NCBI RefSeq assembly: GCF_002246015.1 | Contig: NZ_NOLJ01000003.1 | Coordinates: 305,447-369,446, forward strand | From: Nostoc sp. 'Peltigera membranacea cyanobiont' 210A | GTDB taxonomy: Bacteria; Cyanobacteriota; Cyanobacteriia; Cyanobacteriales; Nostocaceae | Length of the DNA: 64,000 nt | Reading direction: 5' to 3' | Shown: in pieces, positions 53,155-61,908 of the stretch | Layout of the letters: the number at the start of each line of letters is the position of its first letter | Numbering within the stretch: position 1 is the first letter of the stretch | Notes under the pieces: model-generated | Database searches by the model: none | Seen by the model: the letters and a program-made list of their open reading frames with translations, nothing else | Told to the model about the DNA's origin: nothing | Translations under genes and position numbers: made by a program

Positions 53155-55622
53155 ATCGCAATCAACTAAAATCCCTATTAGGGATTGAAACGAAACATTG
53201 ATGCCCAATACTACAAAGTTAGAGAATCGCAATCAACTAAAATCCCTATTAGGGATTGAAACACAACAGGAACAACCTTTAGTATTAACGATAATAAGAT
53301 CGCAATCAACTAAAATCCCTATTAGGGATTGAAACACTTATATATATAAGACGACAATACCACTACTGAATCGCAATCAACTAAAATCCCTATTAGGGAT
53401 TGAAACACAAGGGTACAAAGGCAAGGAGTACTGGGAATACATCGCAATCAACTAAAATCCCTATTAGGGATTGAAACGTTCACGTACCTGAGACAACGCC
53501 CTTTCCTCCATCATCGCAATCAACTAAAATCCCTATTAGGGATTGAAACTTATTGTAATATTCCAGATATTAACATCAAGAAAATCGCAATCAACTAAAA
53601 TCCCTATTAGGGATTGAAACTCGCCAGAGGAAGTAAAAAGAGCAATTAATTCTATAAAATCGCAATCAACTAAAATCCCTATTAGGGATTGAAACGATCC
53701 AGTGAAAGACAAATCTGCAACCGGGAATAGATCGCAATCAACTAAAATCCCTATTAGGGATTGAAACTTGCCCGTGGTGTGGTGATCCTAGTTGCCCTGC
53801 CAAATCGCAATCAACTAAAATCCCTATTAGGGATTGAAACAGTACCTTGCCTAGCATTATCTAAAAGCACATCATCGCAATCAACTAAAATCCCTATTAG
53901 GGATTGAAACTTGTTGCTCCACACAGCAAGGTGCTTGTTGGTTGCATCGCAATCAACTAAAATCCCTATTAGGGATTGAAACTTTTCGCGGTAGCTCAGA
54001 ATGAATTCGTTAGGCATCGCAATCAACTAAAATCCCTATTAGGGATTGAAACTTTTAGGGAATTATTTATTAGCAGATACAAATGGATCGCAATCAACTA
54101 AAATCCCTATTAGGGATTGAAACAAGCTAACAACCACATTAAAATCATCAGCATTTAGATCGCAATCAACTAAAATCCCTATTAGGGATTGAAACAAGCT
54201 ATTCTCTTCTTCTTTCTGTTTGGCAAGATCGCAATCAACTAAAATCCCTATTAGGGATTGAAACTTAATTGCCGATAAGCAAACCGCATATTCTCAGGTA
54301 TCGCAATCAACTAAAATCCCTATTAGGGATTGAAACTCACTGGAACTGTGAGTGCGATCGCCGCCTTTAATCGCAATCAACTAAAATCCCTATTAGGGAT
54401 TGAAACATATTTGGGGTGTTGGATTGCCTGACATGACAAGATCGCAATCAACTAAAATCCCTATTAGGGATTGAAACTTCTATCAAGAACCGATGGAGCA
54501 TGGCGGAACTATCGCAATCAACTAAAATCCCTATTAGGGATTGAAACTTGGCATTGGCATTTGGCAAGATGCGATCGCAATCATCGCAATCAACTAAAAT
54601 CCCTATTAGGGATTGAAACCGTATTCTAAAAGTTTCTGCTGATACGCCGGATCATCGCAATCAACTAAAATCCCTATTAGGGATTGAAACAGTTTTTGTC
54701 ACTTGCGACTCAAAAACCTTGCAAATCGCAATCAACTAAAATCCCTATTAGGGATTGAAACTCTCCTGAACTACTAAATCACCTTGATACTGAAATCGCA
54801 ATCAACTAAAATCCCTATTAGGGATTGAAACTGAGGCGGCGCTTTCTCGGCAGGCGATCTTTGCCGCATCGCAATCAACTAAAATCCCTATTAGGGATTG
54901 AAACCCCGCAATGAAGCAACCGCACCTTCAGAATCAAATCGCAATCAACTAAAATCCCTATTAGGGATTGAAACTCAGTATCTAAAATTACCCAGTTATC
55001 CTCTTGAATAAAATCGCAATCAACTAAAATCCCTATTAGGGATTGAAACGGGCTTTACCGTACCACCAGCCGCATAACAGATCGCAATCAACTAAAATCC
55101 CTATTAGGGATTGAAACAGGAGAACGCGATCAGGTGTTAAATGAAGCTCTCAATCGCAATCAACTAAAATCCCTATTAGGGATTGAAACCCCAAAGCCAA
55201 CTGAAAACACTAATTCCTTCCTCTTATCGCAATCAACTAAAATCCCTATTAGGGATTGAAACTAATTACACTGACGACTTTGGGACAATTTATGCACTCT
55301 AATCGCAATCAACTAAAATCCCTATTAGGGATTGAAACTTGCCCTTCGTCGTCAGTTAGGTAATGTTCGTGGATCGCAATCAACTAAAATCCCTATTAGG
55401 GATTGAAACACAAAGAATTTAAAAACTCTTCCCCATTCCTAAAATCGCAATCAACTAAAATCCCTATTAGGGATTGAAACAAAACTATACCATAACTTCC
55501 ACCAACGCGATCCATCGCAATCAACTAAAATCCCTATTAGGGATTGAAACGGCTGATTCAGTGATAGCAAGTAACGCTTGTTTACATCGCAATCAACTAA
55601 AATCCCTATTAGGGATTGAAAC
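53155..55622 (+). CRISPR. CRISPR array, 35 repeats and 34 spacers
   Basis: The 37-bp repeat begins ATCGCAATCAACTAAAATCC and ends CTATTAGGGATTGAAAC; it includes the palindrome AATCCCTATTAGGGATT and the ATTGAAAC 3' tag that becomes the crRNA 5' handle. By my reading all 35 copies are identical, including the last (55586-55622). Spacers are 31-39 bp, mostly 33-36. No cas gene occurs in the window, so type cannot be assigned from context; similar repeats in Nostocales accompany type I-D or III systems. Two spacers (54337-54369, 54548-54582) contain GCGATCGC. Confidence 0.99.
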
Positions 55623-55728
55623 CTTTAAGTACACGACTTCGAGCGGTACTGCTTAAATCCAAAGAAAGCCAGCTATATTTAAGTTCATAGGAGAGCATTT
55701 GACAAATAATTTGTCGCTCCACAACTAA

Positions 55729-55802
55729 TCGGGATGACTGGATTCGAACCAGCGGCCCCTTCGTCCCGAACGAAGTGCGCTACCAAGCTGCGCCACATCC
55801 CG
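55729..55802 (-). tRNA. tRNA-Pro (anticodon CGG)
   Basis: The minus strand folds as a cloverleaf: acceptor CGGGATG/CATCCCG, D-arm GCGCAGCTTGGTAGCGC, anticodon stem CTTCG/CGAAG with loop TTCGGGA (anticodon CGG), T-arm with GGTTCGAATCC. CCA is not encoded; the discriminator is A at 55729. It lies 107 bp beyond the last CRISPR repeat. Confidence 0.95.
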
Positions 55803-55938
55803 CCATAAAAATGGCATTGTAAATCAAGAATATCATAATCTGTGCCAAATAGCAGAATTACATCTATATGCGATCGCTTCACCAAAGACTTTGCTTGCTA
55901 GGATTAAATTTGTATAACTCTAGTGGTAAAAGCGGATT

Positions 55939-56823
55939 GTGACTGTAAAACCAGACTGGTTGCGGGTGAAAGCACCTCAGCTTGAGCGCATCGGTAACGT
56001 TAAAGATATTTTGCGGGATTTAGCCCTCAATACAGTTTGCGAGGAAGCGTCCTGTCCGAATATTGGTGAATGCTTCAATGCTGGGACTGCTACGTTTTTG
56101 ATTATGGGCCCGGCTTGTACACGCGCTTGTCCCTACTGTGATATTGATTTTGAGAAAAAACCCAAACCACTAGACCCCACGGAACCTACACGATTGGCGG
56201 AAGCTGTTCGTCGCCTGAACCTTAATCATGTAGTCATCACTTCTGTAAACCGAGATGACTTGCTTGATGGTGGTGCATCTCAGTTCATGGCGTGTATTGA
56301 TGCAGTTAACTCTGTTTCACCCAACACCACAATTGAGGTGCTAATTCCTGACTTATGCGGTAATTGGAATGCTCTAGAGTTGATTCTACAGGCTGCGCCA
56401 GAGGTATTAAACCACAATACCGAAACTGTTCCACGCCTATATCGCCGGGTGCGTCCCCAAGGAAACTACGATCGCACATTAGAATTATTGCAGCGCACTC
56501 GCCAACTTTCTCCTAGCACATACACTAAATCTGGGATTATGGTTGGACTCGGTGAAACTGACGCCGAAATTCGCCAAGTCATGCAAGACTTGCGAACTGT
56601 CGATTGCGACATTTTGACCATTGGGCAATATCTCCAACCCAGTCAAAAACATTTGCAGGTAAACGAATTTGTCAATCCAGAACAATTTGCTGACTGGAAG
56701 GCATTCGGGGAAGAAATTGGATTTTTACAAGTTGTTTCTTCACCATTGACAAGAAGCTCTTATCATGCTGAACAAGTCAGGGAATTGATGGAACGTTACC
56801 CACGCTCAAAAGTTAGGAGTTAA
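55939..56823 (+). CDS. lipA: Lipoyl synthase
   Basis: 294 residues with GTG start at 55939. [13 protein letters not shown] (auxiliary cluster) and [13 protein letters not shown] (radical SAM CxxxCxxC) are both intact, with [45 protein letters not shown] and [12 protein letters not shown]. It inserts sulphurs into octanoyl groups on lipoyl domains. gpsA follows after 12 bp, a probable operon. Confidence 0.95.
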   Translation: MTVKPDWLRVKAPQLERIGNVKDILRDLALNTVCEEASCPNIGECFNAGTATFLIMGPACTRACPYCDIDFEKKPKPLDPTEPTRLAEAVRRLNLNHVVITSVNRDDLLDGGASQFMACIDAVNSVSPNTTIEVLIPDLCGNWNALELILQAAPEVLNHNTETVPRLYRRVRPQGNYDRTLELLQRTRQLSPSTYTKSGIMVGLGETDAEIRQVMQDLRTVDCDILTIGQYLQPSQKHLQVNEFVNPEQFADWKAFGEEIGFLQVVSSPLTRSSYHAEQVRELMERYPRSKVRS

Positions 56824-56835
56824 GAATTAGGAATT

Positions 56836-57783
56836 ATGAGTGAGCAGATGTACTCCAACACAAAACTTTCCGTTGCAATTCTGGGTGCAGGTGCTTGGGG
56901 TGCATCTCTAGCAAATCTCGCCGCTGCAAATGGTCATCAGGTGCGCGTGTGGTCACGTCAAGGTTCCCAAAGTTTTCAAGTAGTTTTAAAAGATGTCCAA
57001 ATAATCCTGTCTGCTATCTCAATGATTGGGGTGAGAGAAGTTGCTTCCCAAGTTGAGTCTTTCCCCCTTTCTCCAGAAACAATTTTTGTGACGGTGACGA
57101 AAGGCTTAGACCCCCAAACCACCTGCACGCCTTCACAAATTTGGCAAACAATATTCCCTAACCATGCAGTGGTTGTTTTATCTGGGCCTAATTTATCAAA
57201 AGAAATTCAAATGGAATTACCAGCAGCCACGGTGGTAGCCAGTAACATTCCCACGGCTGCGGAAGTAGTACAGTTAGTATTTTCTTCTCATCGTTTCCGG
57301 GTATATACCAATCCCGACCCCTTGGGCGTGGAATTGGGGGGAACACTAAAAAATGTGATTGCGATCGCAGCTGGTGTGTGCGATGGTTTACAACTGGGAA
57401 CCAATGCCAAAGCTGCTTTAGTAACCCGTGGACTTACCGAAATGGTTCGCATCGGCAACAACTGGGGTGCAAAGACAGAAACATTTTATGGTTTATCGGG
57501 TCTAGGAGATTTGTTAGCAACGTGTAACAGTCCCTTAAGTCGCAATTACCAAGTCGGCTATCAGCTAGCTGGTGGTAAGTCACTTACAGAAACTCTCGCA
57601 AATTTACAAGGAACTGCTGAAGGAGTAAACACTTGCCGAGTTTTGATGCAACGAGCCAAGCAACAAAACATTGCAGTCCCAATTACCGAGCAAGTTTATC
57701 GGTTACTTCAAGGCGAAATCACACCCGGACAAGCACTTGATGAACTGATGTTGCGAGATATCAAGCCAGAGTACAACTACTAG
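56836..57783 (+). CDS. gpsA: NAD(P)H-dependent glycerol-3-phosphate dehydrogenase
   Basis: 315 residues. VAILGAGAWGASLANLAAANG binds the cofactor; VVLSGPNLSKEI, LGGTLKNVIAIAAGVCDGL with the catalytic lysine, and GLSGLGDLLATCNSPLSRN are diagnostic. Supplies G3P for glycerolipids. The segment after WSRQ (about 45-65) is shorter than usual, which may be natural in cyanobacteria. ATG at 56836. Confidence 0.93.
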   Translation: MSEQMYSNTKLSVAILGAGAWGASLANLAAANGHQVRVWSRQGSQSFQVVLKDVQIILSAISMIGVREVASQVESFPLSPETIFVTVTKGLDPQTTCTPSQIWQTIFPNHAVVVLSGPNLSKEIQMELPAATVVASNIPTAAEVVQLVFSSHRFRVYTNPDPLGVELGGTLKNVIAIAAGVCDGLQLGTNAKAALVTRGLTEMVRIGNNWGAKTETFYGLSGLGDLLATCNSPLSRNYQVGYQLAGGKSLTETLANLQGTAEGVNTCRVLMQRAKQQNIAVPITEQVYRLLQGEITPGQALDELMLRDIKPEYNY

Positions 57784-58487
57784 TTAGTAGTCTGTCAAAT
57801 CAACTTGCTGGCTAAATAAGTTCGTAGTAAGGACTTTAGTCCTTATATTAAGCACTTCAGTGCTTACTACATACCAGGCTTTCCTTAGCTTGATGGACTA
57901 CTAGTTAGTAGTCTGTCAAGTTGAAATTGGCACTTTAAGACTGACATGCAAGACGACGCAGGAACAACGGAGAGGGTGTTTGATAACTTATCCACATCTT
58001 CTATCTCCGTGTCGAGAGAATTTTTGCCGTTAATGCTAATCACTTCTGCAATATCTATTAGTTCTACTTATACCTGAATAATCCTGAGAAAAAATTGGTA
58101 AATCGTCAGGATATTACTTTTGCAGCCATGTAAATGTGACTATGCCAATTATAAAGATGACATTCACTGAAGGATGTTTATACTGTGTTACAAAAGTTAC
58201 TATCACAAAACCATCAAGGTTGAAATATTAACTAAGTAGTTGAAATATTGCAAACCTAGCTGTGGATTTAAATAGCTATTGGTTTAATCAAAAGTTTAGC
58301 AGCCGATTCAGTTCAGTAATCCTGTATCTAATAAAACCCTTACAGTTAATTTCTAAAAAAATTGTAATGGAACGTTCAACCATGTTAGTTCATCGTTAAT
58401 CGCGGGAACAATAGCAACAGTTGAATAGCTGACCGTAATCTAAGCTGACCGAAATCTATTGTTACCTGGAGCCATTGAGACGATCTT
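57784..58487. other. 700-bp region upstream of sigC
   Basis: Contains the GTAGTAAGGACTTTAG repeat variant (57824-57870) flanked by a direct repeat of TAGTTAGTAGTCTGTCAA (57781 and 57901). The rest is an AT-rich leader without other recognised features. Confidence 0.65.
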
Positions 58488-59738
58488 ATGCCAGCAACAT
58501 CTTTTTATGCAGACGCCCCCTACAACACCAAAAAGTCTAGCCAGGCTTTGGACTCGGATCTCACGGTTGATGACAGTGAGTTATCGGTAGATGACCTACA
58601 GGAGCTAGAACTGACTTCTGTTGACAATGCTAACTTTGCTGCTAGCACCAACCGTCGGAGTACAGACCTAGTACGTCTATATCTTCAAGAAATTGGTCGG
58701 GTTCGCTTGTTGGGGCGCGATGAAGAGGTTTCAGAAGCTCAAAAAGTCCAGCGTTACTTGCGGATGCGGATAGTACTTGCTAACGCCGCAAAGCTTGGGG
58801 ATGAAGTGATTACACCCTATCTAAGGTTAGTTGAAGTTCAAGAACGTCTAACTTCGGAACTAGGACATCGCCCTTCTTTGGAAAGATGGGCTGCCACTGC
58901 TGACATAATCTTATCCGATCTCAGACCGACTTTGGCAAATGGGAAACGTCGCTGGGCTGAAATCGCCAAGTTGACTGTAGAAGAGTTGGAGCAAGTTCAA
59001 ACCCAAGGACTCCAAGCAAAAGAACACATGATTAAGGCGAATCTTCGCTTAGTTGTGTCTGTTGCTAAGAAGTATCAAAATCGTGGTTTGGAATTGTTGG
59101 ATTTAGTCCAAGAAGGTACATTAGGTTTGGAGCGGGCTGTAGAAAAATTTGACCCAACTAAGGGTTATCGCTTCAGTACATACGCTTACTGGTGGATTCG
59201 TCAGGGTATTACACGGGCGATCGCTACTTCTAGTCGCACGATTCGCCTACCGGTTCACATCACCGAAAAGTTAAACAAAATCAAAAAGGCTCAACGCAAA
59301 ATTGCTCAAGAAAAAGGTCGCACTCCGACTCTAGAAGATTTAGCAACTGAGTTAGAGATGACACCGACCCAAGTCCGAGAAGTTTTGTTGCGGGTTCCTC
59401 GCTCCGTTTCTTTGGAAACCAAGGTAGGAAAAGATAAAGACACTGAGTTAGGCGAATTACTCGAAACTGACAGTGTAACTCCAGAAGAGATGTTAATGCG
59501 AGAATCTTTACAAAGAGATTTGCATCATCTTCTGTCAGATTTGACTAGCCGGGAGCGCGATGTAATTCTGATGCGGTTTGGTTTGGCAGATGGTCATCCT
59601 TATTCTTTAGCAGAAATTGGCCGCGCTCTTGACTTGTCGCGCGAACGAGTCCGCCAAATTGAATCCAAGGCTTTGCAAAAGCTACGTCAACCCAAGCGCC
59701 GCAACCTCATCCGCGACTATTTGGAGTCTCTGAGTTAG
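58488..59738 (+). CDS. sigC: Group 2 RNA polymerase sigma factor, SigC-like
   Basis: 416 residues. Region 1.2 RLYLQEIGRVRLL, region 2 (HMIKANLRLVVSVAKKYQNR, LDLVQEGTLGLERAVEKFDP, YRFSTYAYWWIRQGITRAIA), region 3 and region 4.2 (YSLAEIGRALDLSRERVRQI) are intact. Replacement of the long group-1 N-terminus and the length fit SigC. In Anabaena sp. PCC 7120 sigC lies beside furA, as here, which supports the symbol. Non-essential sigma factor, usually for carbon/nitrogen-stress adaptation. Confidence 0.87.
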   Translation: MPATSFYADAPYNTKKSSQALDSDLTVDDSELSVDDLQELELTSVDNANFAASTNRRSTDLVRLYLQEIGRVRLLGRDEEVSEAQKVQRYLRMRIVLANAAKLGDEVITPYLRLVEVQERLTSELGHRPSLERWAATADIILSDLRPTLANGKRRWAEIAKLTVEELEQVQTQGLQAKEHMIKANLRLVVSVAKKYQNRGLELLDLVQEGTLGLERAVEKFDPTKGYRFSTYAYWWIRQGITRAIATSSRTIRLPVHITEKLNKIKKAQRKIAQEKGRTPTLEDLATELEMTPTQVREVLLRVPRSVSLETKVGKDKDTELGELLETDSVTPEEMLMRESLQRDLHHLLSDLTSRERDVILMRFGLADGHPYSLAEIGRALDLSRERVRQIESKALQKLRQPKRRNLIRDYLESLS

Positions 59739-60181
59739 TCATTTGTCACTTGTACTGAGCGGAGCCGAAGTATTAGTCATTTGTCATTAGAAAACTACAC
59801 TTGACAAATGACTAGGGACAAAGGGCTGATTTGATCCCTAAGTTAAAAGCCTTTTATAGGCTTACAGCAAATAATTAGCATTAAACTGTATAAGAGTTGC
59901 CCCAAATCTTTGCTCAAATATCTTGAAGGTGGGGAGCAACTAAGCAATTCAAATTTAACTTAGGCAAAATTCAACGTCAAGGGATGCAATCGTTATAAGT
60001 ATCCTAACTATTAGCTGTATGCAAATTAAATGCACTACAGCTTATTACTTGAATTTTGCTCAAGATTTGATGAATTGTTCTTAAATATTTAGTAAGAATT
60101 CTCAATAGGCAATGATTGTTGCAAATTGCTCCCAATATTTGTTATATTCTCAACTAACAAGCTTTGTTGAGAACTATTAGT
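59739..60181. promoter_or_regulatory. furA upstream region with two dyads
   Basis: After heptamer-type tracts (TCATTTGTCATTAG near 59775) the last 110 bases hold two dyads: TTCTTA-N9-TAAGAA at 60078-60098 and TTCTCAAC-N11-GTTGAGAA at 60147-60173. The second ends eight bases before the furA ATG. FurA autoregulates through A/T-rich iron boxes in Anabaena; whether these dyads are its boxes or RNA hairpins is open. Confidence 0.6.
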
Positions 60182-60637
60182 ATGACTGTCTACACAACTA
60201 CTTCACTCAAGGCAGAACTGAACGAACGAGGCTGGCGATTAACTCCCCAGCGCGAAACAATTTTACACATTTTTCAAGAACTTCCGCAAGGAGAACATCT
60301 GAGTGCGGAGGATCTTTATCATCGGCTCGAAACTGATGGTGAAGGGATCAGTCTGTCAACTATTTATCGGACTTTGAAGTTGATGGCAAGGATGGGAATT
60401 TTACGGGAATTAGAATTGGGCGAGGGACATAAGCATTATGAGATCAACCAGCCCTATCCTCATCATCACCATCACTTAATTTGTGTTCGATGCAACTCAA
60501 CTATTGAGTTTAAAAATGATTCAATTTTAAAAATTGGGTCAAAAACCGCTCAAAAAGAAGGTTTTCACCTCTTAGATTGTCAAATGACCATCCATGCAGT
60601 GTGCCCCAAGTGCCAACGGGCGCTGATGCCGCTTTAG
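60182..60637 (+). CDS. furA: Ferric uptake regulator FurA
   Basis: 151 residues from ATG 60182. The N-terminal winged helix has ELNERGWRLTPQRETILHIF; the metal-binding and dimer domain has EINQPYPHHHHHLICVRCNS and two CxxC motifs (CVRC and CPKC near the C-terminus). The sequence matches my memory of Anabaena FurA almost residue for residue. It controls iron homeostasis, redox and heterocyst functions. It lies downstream of sigC and convergent with the peptidoglycan-binding gene. Confidence 0.93.
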   Translation: MTVYTTTSLKAELNERGWRLTPQRETILHIFQELPQGEHLSAEDLYHRLETDGEGISLSTIYRTLKLMARMGILRELELGEGHKHYEINQPYPHHHHHLICVRCNSTIEFKNDSILKIGSKTAQKEGFHLLDCQMTIHAVCPKCQRALMPL

Positions 60638-60768
60638 CACTTGGGTGGATAAATAAGACGAAACTACTCAAATTAACCAAATAAATGGAATCTGAGCAGT
60701 TCGTAATTTGCTGTTACTGGAGGCAAGCAACCAGTTGGGAAGTGATACTAAAAACACCAAAGCGGATG

Positions 60769-61899
60769 TTAAAAGCGTCCGCTCTTAAGATCCTTAAGGC
60801 TAATTCCGTAGAATTCTTGGGCTTGTTTAATCGCTTTTTTGGTGTCATCTGCCATCACACCATTTAGCTTGCCTTTATAAAAACCTCGCTCTCGTAGTCG
60901 GGTTTGAATTTCTAAGGTATTAAATTCGCTTTTGCTAGCAGTATTGACTGAGCTATATAACTTAGCTCTAGTAGTTGGGCCAGCAACACCACTTGCTGTT
61001 AAGAAATTAGCTGCCTGAAATCTCTTTACAGCATCGGCAGTATAAGGGCCATAGTAGCCATTTGGCTCTCCCTCTAAATATCCAGCCTGAATCAATTGTT
61101 CTTGAACAATTCTAACGGACTCACCGCGATCGCCTACACGAAGTTTGTCTCGATTGACTACCTTTTTGGGAGCCTCTTCTCCATCCCCGATGCCAGTTCC
61201 TGGCAATTTACCTAATGTTGCTGGGCCTGCAATTCCATCAACGCTTAATTTGTAAGAATCTTGGAACCGCTTGACAGCTTCTTCGGTAATTGGGCCAAAT
61301 ATGCCTGTGGCGTTTCCGTAATAAAAGCCTGCGACTCTTAACTGTTCTTGCAAAGCTCTGACATCTTCACCTTCATCCCCTTTAGCAAGGTAGTTAGAAT
61401 TGCGGCGTTTGCTGGTGGCTGAACTATCAGTGCTGGACTTTTTGGCTTGTGCGCCTATAGCAGCGGTTCTTTGAGCTTGTGTAGCCCTAGTTGTGACCTT
61501 TTTGGTCTGCCAACTTTCTAATTTTTGCAGTGTGCTTGCTCCAACAATGCCGTCCACTGGTAAGCCAGCGGCCTTTTGGAAGCGCCGTACAGCTTCTTGT
61601 GTGGATACGTCATATACTTGAGTAACAGAAGCTTGGTAAAAACCTGCTGTTTTCAACTTTTGTTGTAGATTTCTGACAGAAGGGCCTCGATCGCCATTTT
61701 CCAGTGCCATGACGCTGCTGACAGCGCCAAGAATAGATAAAGACAGAGCAAGGGGCAACATATACTTCCAAGCCCTACCAGAAAGCCGTTTCCAGTCTGG
61801 TGCAGCTGCTTTGTTAAACAAAGAACTGAGGGAGACCAATTCACTGGGTGTGCTGTCTTCGTAGGCGAAAGCTAGGTGCAAATACGCAAGATTTTCCAT
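60769..61899 (-). CDS. Multi-domain peptidoglycan-binding protein (alr1690-like)
   Basis: 376 residues: N-terminal MENLAYLHLAFAYEDST, one membrane segment (YMLPLALSLSILGAVSSVMA, about 47-66), and four PG_binding_1 domains (GDRGPSVRNLQQKLKTAGFY, GDEGEDVRALQEQLRVAGFY, GDRGESVRIVQEQLIQAGYL, LEIQTRLRERGFYKG). Convergent with furA, as alr1690 is in Anabaena, where read-through gives the furA antisense transcript. Wall-anchored, possibly structural. Confidence 0.9.
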   Translation of the reverse strand: MENLAYLHLAFAYEDSTPSELVSLSSLFNKAAAPDWKRLSGRAWKYMLPLALSLSILGAVSSVMALENGDRGPSVRNLQQKLKTAGFYQASVTQVYDVSTQEAVRRFQKAAGLPVDGIVGASTLQKLESWQTKKVTTRATQAQRTAAIGAQAKKSSTDSSATSKRRNSNYLAKGDEGEDVRALQEQLRVAGFYYGNATGIFGPITEEAVKRFQDSYKLSVDGIAGPATLGKLPGTGIGDGEEAPKKVVNRDKLRVGDRGESVRIVQEQLIQAGYLEGEPNGYYGPYTADAVKRFQAANFLTASGVAGPTTRAKLYSSVNTASKSEFNTLEIQTRLRERGFYKGKLNGVMADDTKKAIKQAQEFYGISLKDLKSGRF

Positions 61900-61908
61900 A
61901 TTTGTTTC

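Noticed and set aside
53811-55656. Two short ORFs inside the CRISPR array
   Set aside because: They translate repeats and spacers (QSLIGILVDCD and LKSLLGIET recur each repeat).
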